A stretch of 64,000 nucleotides of DNA from Rhodospirillaceae bacterium. GTDB lineage: Bacteria > Pseudomonadota > Alphaproteobacteria > Dongiales > Dongiaceae. The position numbers and the translations under genes are program-made. Below are positions 18,540-28,385 of the stretch, one piece after another. The stretch lies in contig JADJQM010000003.1 in the NCBI GenBank assembly GCA_016712715.1, positions 186,001-250,000 of the forward strand, given 5' to 3'. The notes beneath the pieces were generated by a model. The model had not been told where the DNA came from. It saw nothing but the letters and a program-made list of their open reading frames with translations, and did no database searches. How positions within the stretch are numbered: the first letter of the stretch is position 1; each line of letters starts with the position of its first letter.

Positions 18540-19427
18540 GTGTCGATCGCCAGCATGACCGGATTCGCGCGCACCAGCGGCGCAGTCGGTGACTTTTTAT
18601 GGACCTGGGAACTCAAGACCGTCAACGGGCGCTCGCTTGACGTCCGCTGCCGTGTGCCCCAGGGGTTCGAGGCGATGGACGGGCTGGTGCGCCAGGCTGC
18701 GGCCGAACATCTCAAGCGCGGCAACCTGTCGGCCAATCTCAGTGTCGATGAGATTGCCAGCCGGGGGCGCCTGACCGTCAATCGCGGAGCGCTGGATCAG
18801 GTCCTGGCGCTGGTCGGCGAATTGCAGGGCAAGCTCGATGCCCGCGCACCCAGCATCGATGGTCTCCTTGGTCTCAAAGGTGTGCGGGAGGTGGAAACGC
18901 CGTTGGTCGATGCTGACATCATGGCCAAGCGACAGCTGGCAATCGAATCCGGCCTGAAGCTGGCAATGACCGAACTTGGCGCCATGCGCCGGGTCGAGGG
19001 CGGGCGCCTCGGCAAAATGGTGCTGAGCCATCTCGACGAAGTCGAACGGCTCCGTGTTGCCTCTGTCGCAACCGCGGGCGCCCAGCCGCTCAATATCCGC
19101 CTGCGCCTGGAAGAACAGCTGAAGCAGTTGATGCCCGAAGGCGTACCGGTCGAACCGGAACGCCTGGTGCAGGAATTGGCCATCATCGCCGGCCGTGCAG
19201 ATGTCAGAGAGGAAATCGATCGCCTCGCAGCCCATGTGGCGGCGGCGCGCGACCTGATCTCCAAGGGAGGCGCGGTCGGCCGCAAGCTCGATTTCCTGTG
19301 CCAGGAATTCAACCGCGAGGCGAACACATTGTGTTCCAAGGCGGCCGATCTGGCCTTGACCAACCTGGGGATCGAGCTTAAGGCAGCGATCGAACAGTTG
19401 CGTGAGCAAATCCAGAATATTGAGTGA
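18540..19427 (+). CDS. yicC: YicC family endoribonuclease
   Basis: 295-residue YicC/YloC protein, a family with endoribonuclease activity. Seen: IASMTGFARTSG opening, a central helical region and the conserved C terminus EFNREANTLCSKA. The start is the GTG at 18540, seven bases after AAGGGGG. It is followed closely by gmk, the usual partner in alphaproteobacteria. Confidence 0.93.
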   Translation: MSIASMTGFARTSGAVGDFLWTWELKTVNGRSLDVRCRVPQGFEAMDGLVRQAAAEHLKRGNLSANLSVDEIASRGRLTVNRGALDQVLALVGELQGKLDARAPSIDGLLGLKGVREVETPLVDADIMAKRQLAIESGLKLAMTELGAMRRVEGGRLGKMVLSHLDEVERLRVASVATAGAQPLNIRLRLEEQLKQLMPEGVPVEPERLVQELAIIAGRADVREEIDRLAAHVAAARDLISKGGAVGRKLDFLCQEFNREANTLCSKAADLALTNLGIELKAAIEQLREQIQNIE

Positions 19428-19437
19428 GACGAGAACT

Positions 19438-20100
19438 GTGACCGATTCCGCTTCCGACAATTCGGGCTTCGTTGACATCCGCCGTCGCGGGCTGATGCTG
19501 GTCCTCTCCTCGCCTTCTGGTGCCGGCAAGACGACGATTTCACGCCGCCTGCTGGATCTCGAGCCACAGATCGCCCTCTCCGTCTCGGCTACTACCCGGG
19601 CAAAACGCCCTGGCGAAACCGCCGGAATCGACTACCATTTCGTCGAACCCACTGAGTTCAACCTGATGATCAATCGCGGTGAGTTCCTGGAATACGCCAA
19701 GGTATTCGATAATTACTACGGCACACCGAAGGCGCAGGTTGCCAAGGAGATTGCGCGCGGCCGCGACATCCTGTTCGACATCGACTGGCAGGGCACGCAG
19801 CAATTGGCCCATAACGCCCGCGAAGACCTCGTAAGCGTGTTCGTGCTGCCGCCGACCACGCGCGAGCTTGAACGGCGCCTTCACACGCGCGCGCAGGACA
19901 GTGCCGAGGTCGTTGCCAAGCGTATGGCCAAGGCCGCGGATGAAATGAGCCACTGGGCCGAATACGACTACATCATCGTGAACCACGACATTGATTCAAG
20001 CGTCGATAGCGTGCGCGCCATCCTGCGCGCCGAGCGCCTGCGCAGGCAGCGTCAGATCGGGCTCACCGACTTCGTGAAGGGCCTCAGAGAGGGCCAGTAG
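19438..20100 (+). CDS. gmk: guanylate kinase
   Basis: 220-residue cytoplasmic kinase converting GMP to GDP with ATP. Seen: P-loop SPSGAGKTT at residues 25-33, SVSATTRAKRPGE for GMP binding, YGTPKAQV and IDWQGTQQL. I favour the GTG at 19438, which avoids overlap with yicC; an in-frame GTG at 19402 would overlap yicC's end and add 12 residues. The 3' end overlaps the convergent rsmA gene by 17 bases. Confidence 0.93.
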   Translation: MTDSASDNSGFVDIRRRGLMLVLSSPSGAGKTTISRRLLDLEPQIALSVSATTRAKRPGETAGIDYHFVEPTEFNLMINRGEFLEYAKVFDNYYGTPKAQVAKEIARGRDILFDIDWQGTQQLAHNAREDLVSVFVLPPTTRELERRLHTRAQDSAEVVAKRMAKAADEMSHWAEYDYIIVNHDIDSSVDSVRAILRAERLRRQRQIGLTDFVKGLREGQ

Positions 20101-21013
20101 CAGCACCTGGCCCGCGCCGCGCCTTGAAGGCCCGCGCCAGCGCGCAGAACTCTTCGATCGTCAGCTCTTCGCCCCGTGCCGTCGGCGCGATGCCGGTGGC
20201 AACCAGCACCTCTTCCGCCTGGGGCGACACCTGCCGCAGGGATTGCCGCAACATTTTGCGGCGTTGGCCAAAGGCCGCCGCCGCCACCTTCTCCAACATC
20301 TCCGCATCGGCCGGATAAAGCGGCTCCGCGCGGGGAATGAGCTGAACCACGGTCGACGTTACTTTCGGGGGTGGCGTGAATGCCCGCGGCGGCACATCGA
20401 ACAGGCGCTTCACATCGGCTCGCCATTGCGTCGCGATACTGAGGCGGCCGTAATCCTTCGTGCGTGGCTTAGCGGTAAGTCGGTCAGCGACTTCCTTCTG
20501 GAACATCAGGGTCAAGCTGGCAAAGGCCGTGCCGGAATCAAGCCAGGCCAGCAGCAGGGGTGTTGCAACATTGTAGGGTAGATTGGCAACGATCCGCCGC
20601 GGTGCCTGGCCCAGTTTCGCGGCATCAACCTTGAGTGCGTCGCCGTCGATAATCTGCAGGCGGCCGGGATAGGCGGCGGCGATTTCCGCAAGAATGGGCT
20701 GAAAGCGGCGATCCCGCTCGATCACGATAACCTCGCGCGCACCATGATCGAGGAGTGCGCGCGTGAGCCCACCCGGCCCCGGCCCGATTTCGATGACGCT
20801 GCCCGTATCCAGGGGCGCCGCGGATCGGGCAATCCGCCCGGTCAGATTGAGATCAAATAGGAAGTTCTGCCCCAGCGCCCGGTTGGCACTCAGCCCATGA
20901 CGCGCGATGACATCCCTGAGCGGTGGCAGCGGATTGACCGGCGGCGAACCCTGCCGCTTGCCCGGATTGAAACCGGACTCTTCATCGGCGTCGTCCGCGC
21001 CGTGGCCGATCAT
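20084..21013 (-). CDS. rsmA: 16S rRNA (adenine1518-N6/adenine1519-N6)-dimethyltransferase
   Basis: 309-residue KsgA/RsmA protein that dimethylates two adjacent adenines at the 3' end of 16S rRNA. Seen: GQNFLFD near residue 48, SAM-binding EIGPGPGGLTRALL near 74 and catalytic NLPYN near 143. The ATG at 21013 overlaps the surA stop (ATGA), giving an N-terminal extension of about 25 residues compared with E. coli; no better start codon exists inside. In most relatives pdxA sits between surA and rsmA, but here it is absent. Confidence 0.93.
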   Translation of the reverse strand: MIGHGADDADEESGFNPGKRQGSPPVNPLPPLRDVIARHGLSANRALGQNFLFDLNLTGRIARSAAPLDTGSVIEIGPGPGGLTRALLDHGAREVIVIERDRRFQPILAEIAAAYPGRLQIIDGDALKVDAAKLGQAPRRIVANLPYNVATPLLLAWLDSGTAFASLTLMFQKEVADRLTAKPRTKDYGRLSIATQWRADVKRLFDVPPRAFTPPPKVTSTVVQLIPRAEPLYPADAEMLEKVAAAAFGQRRKMLRQSLRQVSPQAEEVLVATGIAPTARGEELTIEEFCALARAFKARRGPGAATGPL

Positions 21014-22292
21014 AGCCGGATATCGATCACCGCGGCCCGGCGCAGATCCGAAAGATAGCCGCGCGCCAGCGTGTCCAGCCTTTGGCGCCCCAGCCGATCG
21101 GCGACGCTGACTCGCGACAAGGCAGCGTCATCACCACCGCCGCGGTTGCAGACAACATAAATGCCAATACCACGCGCAGTCCGGACAGGCGGGCTCGGTT
21201 CACCGATCGGCTGGTTGAGTGCAAAGGGTTGCACCTCGACAGGAAGGTCATTGACCAGCACATTGCCGAGGCTCCGATGGACGCCCGGCTTGGCATCCGG
21301 CGCAACAGTGTTCATATCGCCGCAGGATTGCACCCGGGGATCAGAGTATTGGCCTGCGAGATCGCACTGTCGATTTCGGACTCCGCGGCATTGGACGGCA
21401 GCGACCAGAAAATCTGCTCCATCTCCACGGTGCCGGCCAACACGGCCGTCACATCGATAACGCGGGTCCCCTTCACCAACACGACATAGTAGCCGCCGGC
21501 GCCGCGCACGGGCCCGCCGACTTGCCCCGGCGGCAGCGCCTGCACAACCTGGGCAACCGGCGGATCGAGCATGTCGAGCCGTACCCAGCCCCAATCGCCG
21601 CCGCGGATCGCCCCCTGATCCTGGGAGAACTCCGTGGCCAGGGCGGCAAAGTCGGCGCCATGCTCCAATTGCTCCTTCAAACGCTGGGCCGATTGCAGAA
21701 CGCTGGCCTCGTCGCCACTGGCTGAGGACAGGAATATCTGCGACAGGCGAAACTCTGTCTGGCCTTGCGCTGCTTGCATCGCCGCAAGTGCCTGGTCGAT
21801 CTCTTCGTCGGTGATCTTCACTTGCGACCGGAGGCGGCGCTGAACGAGGCGAGCCCAGCTCACTTCCGTCTTGATCTGGTCCGCCAGGACATCGATCAGG
21901 ATGCCGTTCGATTCGAGGGTTTGGGCGAATTGATCCGTCGTTATGCCATTGCGCTTGGCGAGATCATCGATGCGCCGCTGAATTTCGGTCGCAGCCACCG
22001 GAATGCCCTGCCGCTTGGCTTCTTGCGCCTTCAATCTTTCGTCGATCATCGTTCGCAACAGGGTTGGCAACAATCGCTGCCGTGTCTCCGGCGTGTCGCT
22101 GAGTTTTGCCGACAGCATGGCGAGACGCATGCGCATGAAGAGATCGAGTTCCGTGATCACGTCTTCGTTGACAACAGCCACGATCTTCAGCGCGTCCTGG
22201 GCGGATGCCGGCGTCATCGGCATGGTCGCTGCGCCCAGCACACACGCGGCGCCAATCAGAAATGCGCGAAGTTTCATCATACTCATCGTCAT
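21010..22292 (-). CDS. surA: periplasmic peptidyl-prolyl isomerase/chaperone SurA (frame-disrupted)
   Basis: Periplasmic chaperone for outer-membrane proteins. The ATG at 22292 opens a signal peptide ending near ASAQDA, then an N-terminal SurA domain (VNEDVITELDLFMRMRLAM) and a PPIC domain (FRLSQIFLSS, GGDWGWVRLDML). The frame from the start stops early after TLIPG, while the conserved end (SLGNVLVNDLP, RLGQQRLD-like RLGRQRLDTLARGYL, DIRL) continues in another frame to 21010. Adding one base to the G4 run at 21336-21339 joins them. Neighbours lptD and rsmA are as expected. Probably functional in the organism. Confidence 0.87.
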
Positions 22293-22340
22293 AAACTCTT
22301 GTCCCAAGCTCAGGCAGCAAGGATAGCTCGCCACGCGGCG

Positions 22341-24551
22341 TTAGAAATTGGATCCGATATTGCCAAGGTTGGTGAACCGGAATTGCACCATGGCCGTGAA
22401 ATCTCCACTCGAATCTTCGTCGTCGCTCTCGGGCGAATAGGCGGCATTGAGCATCATGCCAAAGCACTCATCCTGATACTCGAGCAGCGACCCGATAGCA
22501 ATCAGCTCGGAATCATGAATGTCATAGGTTCCTTGGGTACCAATGGTCCAGAACTCACCAAGCTTCGCGCGCACGCCCGCGCTGACCTGTTCTTCTTTGC
22601 TGTCCTCGACGTCGTTCTCGAGCTGGATATAGTGCAGATCGACACGGAATTCTTCCGGCCCCGCGCTTAGTCCGAGATCCTGACGATTCATGTCCAGGTC
22701 ATCGAGGTCGAGCCGGAAGCGATATGTCATATCGAGCCAGTCCGACGGCACAACCGCAATTCGCCCAACCAGGTCGGAAAGATCCTCATCGATACCGCTG
22801 CCGTCGCGCAGTTCGTCGTTGTCGTTCCAGAAACGCAGACTCTGCCCGAGGAATACATCCGCATAACCGCCTTCGGGCAGATAACCGGTCCACTCGAAAC
22901 CGTAATTCAGGCGCGATCCGGAGTCGACGCGATCCAGTCCCGAAAAGCGATCTGGATCGAACACTTTTGTGTCATCCCACTCAAAGGCCCGGCTGTCATC
23001 ATTCGGAATCTCACCGACATTGCAGCAATCCGGCGCCAGCACCAACTGCGCGATCGGCTGGAATACCTGGGTGATCGTCTCGCCCGGACGCACGAATGGA
23101 TAGCGCCACTTCAGGCTCGCTTCCGGAAAGAAGCGACCAGCCACGCCATCAAAATCATCACCGCCGCCAGTCACGCTGTCGGAATCTTCGTCGACATCGT
23201 TAACGACATAAAGGTCGCTCTGAAACGAGAGCTTCAATTCGTAAATGTCGCCGATCGAACTGGTGTAGGGCAGCGTCCAGTTGGGGCTGACCGAGAAACG
23301 CAGCGAATCCCGCTCATCCACCCGCACAATGTTCTGGATGTTTGCATTGAGGCCCCAATAGGCGCCGTACTGCCCTGGTTCGCCGACAAAATTGTAGTTG
23401 AGCGACGGCAGAACCATCGGCGCGTTGTCGGATTCCAAAATCCTTGTCGGTCGACTGGAACCCCATGGCGCGCGCGTCAAAATAGGAGCGACCAAAGAAA
23501 CCCTCGGCCCAGAGCTGGCTTTCCAGCCAATCCGGCGATCCGAAATGGTATTGGCTGAGATAGGATTTGTCGGTTGCAACCTTGCTGTTGAAACCCCAGC
23601 GCCAATCCCGATTGATCTCGAACAGGCCGTCGCCTTCAAAATGGCCGCGCAGTTCGTTGTTCTTGACGATCGAGGTATTGTCGTTGCCGACGCGGTCCTC
23701 ATAGGTGCCCGAGAGTTCAAGGCGGAAGCCGCCATCGCGTACGCGCTGCCGGTATTCAATGTCGCCGACAGCGCCGGCCGAATCAGGATCTCCGCCGATG
23801 CGCACGATTGGCGTGACCGTTAGGTCCTTATCCGGCCCCAGCGTCACGAAGTACGGCTGAGCATATTGCGTCCCGGCGCGACCCGATGAGTAGCTGAAGC
23901 GCGGCTCAAGCAGCCCCGACATCCGCGCGACGCCTGGTTCGGGATGCTGGAAATACGGTGTCCAGAAGATCGGCACCCCCACATTTCCATCCAGGCGTTG
24001 TGATAGGTGATCGTCTGCTCGGTGGAATCCTGGACGACGTCGCGTGCCTTCACCTGCCAGACAGGTTGACGGGATGGGTCCGTCCTGCAGGGAATGCAGG
24101 GCGTATAGACGGCATTCTTGAGTACCATTTTGTTGCCGCCGACGCGCTGCGCCGTCGCTGCGGCCATGCGCGACTGGTCCTTGAACAGGGCTTTGAACCC
24201 CTGGACGATACCGTCGTTGAAATCCTCGCTGACATCGGCGTAATTGCCAAACAGCGTATCGCCGTTGGGCATCAGCATGGCGACATTGCCATTGGCCGTG
24301 ACGGTCTTGGTCCGTTCGTTATAGGTCAGCGTGTCGGCCATGATGATCTTGTCGCCGCGCTGGGCCTCCACGTGGCCGCGCGCAACATAGATGCCGAAAT
24401 CCTCGTCATAGCCGACTTCGTCGGCGACCAGATGGACCGTATCATCGGCTTTGGCGACACTGATTGTCCCCACGGTCACGAGAGTGCCGTAGAGGGCAGC
24501 GCCGAAGGCTGAACCCAACAAATCGAACCGCGCCAAAGTCGCTACCCCCAA
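22341..24551 (-). CDS. lptD: LPS-assembly protein LptD (frame-disrupted twice)
   Basis: Outer-membrane beta-barrel that inserts lipopolysaccharide. The N terminus has a hydrophobic export signal and an OstA-type domain (HLVADEVGYDEDFGIYVARGH); VYTPCIPC carries the N-terminal Cys pair. The barrel covers most of the remainder, with alternating strand patterns and a terminal F. The gene lies in three frames. One base is missing in the C5 run at 23976-23980 (restores MWGVPIFWTPYF) and one is extra in the A4 run at 23437-23440 (restores TDKDLESDNAPMVLPSL). The start is uncertain: TTG at 24551 or a nearby TTG. lptF and lptG are not found upstream. Confidence 0.86.
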
Positions 24552-24845
24552 ACCGCCCTGTTCAATATTTTAGGTCCCGGCCTTTGGCAGCCGGAAACCG
24601 GGGCTAAAGTACCACGCCATGACCATTCGTCCACAGATTTCAGTAGGTTGGCGTATATTGACTGGGATGCTCAGGCATTGGCGGACCAAATCCCTTTGTG
24701 CTAAGGCTTCACCCTACATCATCTGGCGAATCGTCCCCCCGACCCGGTCGACGCGACGCCGCATTCAGGCAATTTCCTGCCGCCATCGCGGCCCCGTTCC
24801 CGGGTCTCGGCCACCGGAAAATTGCGAAAAAGCAGGAGAATCAAG

Positions 24846-26345
24846 ATGAAGGTCGCCTTTTCCAAACCTGAGTTGCCGAGCCAAGGCGCCTACATCGTCG
24901 GCGTGCTCGAGGGACGCAAGCTGACGAACGCTGCCGCGCAGGCGGAAAAGGCGACCAAGGGCGCGGTTTCACGCGCCCTCAATGCCAGCCGTTTCAAGGG
25001 TGGCCATGACGAGCAGTTGATCCTGCTGGCCCCGCAGGGACTGGATGCCAGTCGACTGATTCTGAGCGGATTGGGCAATGCGGCCAAGCTGGATGGCTTT
25101 GCTCTTGAAGCGATCGGCGGTCGCCTCGTCGCTGCCCTTAACGGCGCCGGCGAGCGCGAAGCCACCATTGCCGTCGAAACAATTGCTGGCTGCAATCTCA
25201 GCGAAGGCGAGATGGCGGCACGTATCGCGGCCGGGGCGCGCCTGCGTTCCTATCGGTTCGACAAATATCGGACCAAGGAGAAGCCCGAGCATAAGCCCAC
25301 CCTGAAGAAGCTGACGATCACCCTGGGTGACCCCGCCAGCGCCAAGAAGGCATTCGATTCGCTCGACAAGATCGTCGATTCCGTCCTCGTCACCCGCAAC
25401 CTGGTCTCGGAACCCGCCAACATCATCTACCCGGCCACATTGGCCAAGGAAGCGAGCCAGCTCGCAGAGCTTGGCGTGACCGTCCAGGTTCTCGGTGAAA
25501 AAGAAATGAAGAAGCTTGGTATGGGCGCCCTTCTCGGCGTCGGCCAGGGCTCCGAGCGCGAAAGCCAGCTCGTCACCATGGAATGGAACGGCGCCGGCGA
25601 CAGCAAGGCGAAGCCGATCTGCTTCGTTGGCAAGGGTGTCACCTTCGATACCGGCGGCATCTCGATCAAGCCGGCTGCCGGCATGGAAGACATGAAGTGG
25701 GACATGGGCGGTTCGGCCGTCGTGATCGGCGTGATGCGCGCCCTCGCGGCCCGCAAGGCAAAGGTCAACGCGGTCGGCGTGATCGGCCTGGTCGAAAATA
25801 TGCCCTCCGGCACGGCGCAACGCCCGGGTGATATCGTGACCTCGATGTCCGGCCAGACCATCGAGGTCCTGAACACGGATGCCGAAGGTCGCCTGGTCCT
25901 CGCCGACGCCCTCTGGTACGCGCAGGAGAACTTCCGGCCGCGCGCGATCGTCGATCTTGCCACCTTGACCGGCGCCATCATGGTCGCCCTTGGCACCGAA
26001 CATGCGGGCCTCTTCGCCAATGACGATGATCTGTCCGACAAGCTGGTCGCTGCCGGCAAGGCGACGGGTGAGTTGCTTTGGCGCATGCCGCTGGCACCCG
26101 CCTATGACCGCCTGATCGATACCCCCGCGGCCGACATGAAGAACATCGGCGGCCGTTATGGCGGCTCGATTACCGCGGCGCAGTTCCTGCAGCGCTTCAT
26201 CCACAAGGGCACGCCCTGGGCGCATCTTGACATCGCCGGCGTGACCTGGAGTGAGAAGGACCGCGCGACAACACCCAAGGGCGCCACGGCTTTCGGTGTG
26301 CGGCTGCTGGAGCAGTTGGTCGCGCGGGAATACGAAGACAAATAA
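24846..26345 (+). CDS. pepA: leucyl aminopeptidase (M17)
   Basis: 499-residue cytosolic metallo-aminopeptidase, normally hexameric with two divalent metals. Seen: GKGVTFDTGGISIKP near residues 260-275 and the family signature NTDAEGRLVLADAL near 344-357. The ATG at 24846 follows AGGAGA. It is divergent from lptD across 294 bases that should hold both promoters, and is followed eight bases later by holC, the common alphaproteobacterial order. Confidence 0.95.
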   Translation: MKVAFSKPELPSQGAYIVGVLEGRKLTNAAAQAEKATKGAVSRALNASRFKGGHDEQLILLAPQGLDASRLILSGLGNAAKLDGFALEAIGGRLVAALNGAGEREATIAVETIAGCNLSEGEMAARIAAGARLRSYRFDKYRTKEKPEHKPTLKKLTITLGDPASAKKAFDSLDKIVDSVLVTRNLVSEPANIIYPATLAKEASQLAELGVTVQVLGEKEMKKLGMGALLGVGQGSERESQLVTMEWNGAGDSKAKPICFVGKGVTFDTGGISIKPAAGMEDMKWDMGGSAVVIGVMRALAARKAKVNAVGVIGLVENMPSGTAQRPGDIVTSMSGQTIEVLNTDAEGRLVLADALWYAQENFRPRAIVDLATLTGAIMVALGTEHAGLFANDDDLSDKLVAAGKATGELLWRMPLAPAYDRLIDTPAADMKNIGGRYGGSITAAQFLQRFIHKGTPWAHLDIAGVTWSEKDRATTPKGATAFGVRLLEQLVAREYEDK

Positions 26346-26353
26346 CCAGCGAT

Positions 26354-26824
26354 ATGGCGGAGATCCGCTTTTATCATTTGACGAAGTCGCGATTGGAGGA
26401 TGCGCTGATACGCCTCCTCCGTCGCGTCGTCGACCGCCAGGACCGGGCCGTCGTCATGGCCGGGTCGAGCGAACGGGCGGAGGCGCTCAATGCTCATCTG
26501 TGGTCATTCGACCCGGCAAGCTTCCTGCCCCACGGTTCGGCCCGCGACGGCAATGCGGCCGAGCAGCCGATCTACCTGACGGCGCGTTGTGAAAACCCCA
26601 ACGGCGCCAAGCTCCTGATGCTGTGCGACGGCGCCGAACCGCCAGCTGCCGCTGACCTTGCGGCACAGGGATTTGACATGGTTTGCGCCCTGTTCAATGG
26701 CCAGGACGAAGACGCGCTGGCGGCGGCGCGGGGTAGTTGGCGAACCTACAAGGCGGCCGAGCAACGTCTTGTTTACTATCAGCAGGACGAGGACGGCGCC
26801 TGGGTCGAAAAGGCGCGCCAGTAA
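26354..26824 (+). CDS. holC: DNA polymerase III subunit chi
   Basis: 156-residue HolC protein, which links the clamp-loader to single-stranded DNA-binding protein. Seen: EIRFYHLTKSRLEDALIRLL opening, a DRAVVMAGSSERAEALN segment and LWSFDPASFLPHG. Follows pepA in the same operon. The end is an acidic/basic tail without frame problems. Confidence 0.92.
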   Translation: MAEIRFYHLTKSRLEDALIRLLRRVVDRQDRAVVMAGSSERAEALNAHLWSFDPASFLPHGSARDGNAAEQPIYLTARCENPNGAKLLMLCDGAEPPAAADLAAQGFDMVCALFNGQDEDALAAARGSWRTYKAAEQRLVYYQQDEDGAWVEKARQ

Positions 26825-27012
26825 CTGCGGATCGGCCACCGGATTTCTTACATCATGGTGCAGGCAATGCCGTTCTGAGCTTGCTGCCACTAGACTTCCA
26901 GCAGCGTTGGCCTATCCTTTTCTCTGGCCTCGGACGCGCTGTCGGCGAGCCATTTCCACCGCGCGTGTCGGCCGATACAAGCTTCCTGGATGGCCGGAAA
27001 ACTGCGCACAAA

Positions 27013-27654
27013 ATGAGACAAATTGATTCCATTCGCAGGCGCCTTCTCGGCGGCCGCAAACTCGATGATAGTGGCGTTGCGATCATCGAATTTGCGCTGA
27101 TTGCCCCGGTCCTGTTTCTGATCACGTTCGGCATCATCGAACTCGGCATGATGATGGCGACATTGACCAGCCTGGAAGGCGGCCTCAAGGAGGCATCGCG
27201 CTATGGCATCACCGGGCAGAGCCCGGACGATGCCACGCGCATTGAGAAGATCCGGACGATCCTCGATCAGCACACGATCGATCTTGTCGATTTCAGCGAG
27301 GCCACTTTTACCGTCAAGACCTATCCAAGCTTCTCCATGGTCGGGCAGCCGGAACCCTTCGTCGACAGCGGTCCTGGGGACCCGGATGATCCAAACCCTT
27401 GTCACAACGACAAATATGACGCGGATCCTCTGCGCGGCGAATCCTTTACCGATCTCAACGGCAATACGCAGTGGGATGAGGATATCGGCGAGGACGGCGC
27501 CGGCATGGGGGGCGAGGTCGTTTCCTACACCGTCCAGGTGCCGTGGCACATCATGACGCCGGTCTTTGACAAGGTCCTGGGCAAGGGCGGGTCGCTGCCT
27601 TTGCAGGCGACCATCGTGGTTCGGAACGAACCCAACCTTTATCAGAATCCATAG
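27013..27654 (+). CDS. TadE-like pseudopilin/pilus assembly protein
   Basis: 213-residue protein with a short basic N terminus and the TadE signature: GVAIIEFALIAPVLFLITFGIIELG near residues 20-45, containing the Glu expected after a prepilin-type processing site and one membrane helix. The C-terminal domain is rich in Asp/Gly (repeated DPDD, NGNTQWDED) and may bind calcium. The upstream frame is open for 92 codons, but the ATG at 27013 is the sensible start. TadE proteins are minor pseudopilins processed by CpaA-type peptidases in Flp pilus systems. It pairs with a second TadE-like gene eight bases downstream. Confidence 0.85.
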   Translation: MRQIDSIRRRLLGGRKLDDSGVAIIEFALIAPVLFLITFGIIELGMMMATLTSLEGGLKEASRYGITGQSPDDATRIEKIRTILDQHTIDLVDFSEATFTVKTYPSFSMVGQPEPFVDSGPGDPDDPNPCHNDKYDADPLRGESFTDLNGNTQWDEDIGEDGAGMGGEVVSYTVQVPWHIMTPVFDKVLGKGGSLPLQATIVVRNEPNLYQNP

Positions 27655-27662
27655 GCCGAACG

Positions 27663-28241
27663 ATGCGCAGAGCCTGGTCGAAGTCCGGCATCAAGCAGTT
27701 GAAGACCGCTGAGAGCGGTTCCATGGCCGTCGAGATGGCATTGTTTCTGTTCTTCTTTTCGACGCTTTTCCTCGGCACTTTCGAGGTGCCGCGCTTTCTG
27801 CTGCTGGGTCAGAAAGTTGAGCGGGCGTCGGCGTCGATGGCGGATCTCGTGGCCCAGATCGATCCGTCGCAGGGCAATGTCGAGGCCAAGATCGACGACC
27901 TGTTCGAGGCCGCCAACGGGCTGCTGGAAGGATATGACCTGCAGACCAAGGGCCGAGTCATCGTCTCCTCGATCGCCAATCCGACCGGCGATGCCGAGGT
28001 GATCTCCTGGCAGATCATGAGCCCCGGTAGCTTTGATGCGATTAGCAAATTAGGCGTTGCCGGTGCCGCGCCGACCCTGCCCGGCGATCTTGTCGTGCGT
28101 GAGGGGGAGAACATTATCGCGGCCGAGATCGTGTTCCTGTACGAGCCGCTGTTCGGGTCGATCATCTATGATCCGCGGACACTTTATGCCCGCTCGTTCA
28201 CCCGCCCGCGCTTCACCAACCTCACCGACGTCCCGGACTGA
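27663..28241 (+). CDS. second TadE-like pseudopilin
   Basis: 192-residue protein with a similar layout: basic start, then SGSMAVEMALFLFFFSTLFLGTFE (residues about 18-41) with the conserved Glu in VEMAL and one membrane helix, followed by a periplasmic domain without Cys. Starts eight bases after the first TadE-like gene, so the two are co-translated and may form the TadE/TadF-type minor pilin pair. It converges on tadG. Confidence 0.82.
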   Translation: MRRAWSKSGIKQLKTAESGSMAVEMALFLFFFSTLFLGTFEVPRFLLLGQKVERASASMADLVAQIDPSQGNVEAKIDDLFEAANGLLEGYDLQTKGRVIVSSIANPTGDAEVISWQIMSPGSFDAISKLGVAGAAPTLPGDLVVREGENIIAAEIVFLYEPLFGSIIYDPRTLYARSFTRPRFTNLTDVPD

Positions 28242-28270
28242 CGCCCCAAAAAAACTGGCATTTCAGGTCA

Positions 28271-28318
28271 GTTTCCGGGGGATATCTGCACGTTTCCGGG
28301 GGATATCTGCAAGTTTCC
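28271..28318. repeat. 21-base tandem repeat, 2.3 copies
   Basis: GTTTCCGGGGGATATCTGCA plus one variable base occurs twice head to tail, then GTTTCC of a third copy. It lies in the convergent gap between the second TadE-like gene and tadG. No terminator-type fold is evident from it. Possible slippage or residue of a mobile repeat. Confidence 0.75.
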
Positions 28319-28385
28319 GCGCTGGCCCACGGGGCCTGGCGCCGGCAGCCCACCCGGATCGATCTCCGGGGGCTGGCAGCAGCCT

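Noticed and set aside
24969..26225. 418-codon minus-strand open frame
   Set aside because: Antisense to pepA, which is fully conserved.
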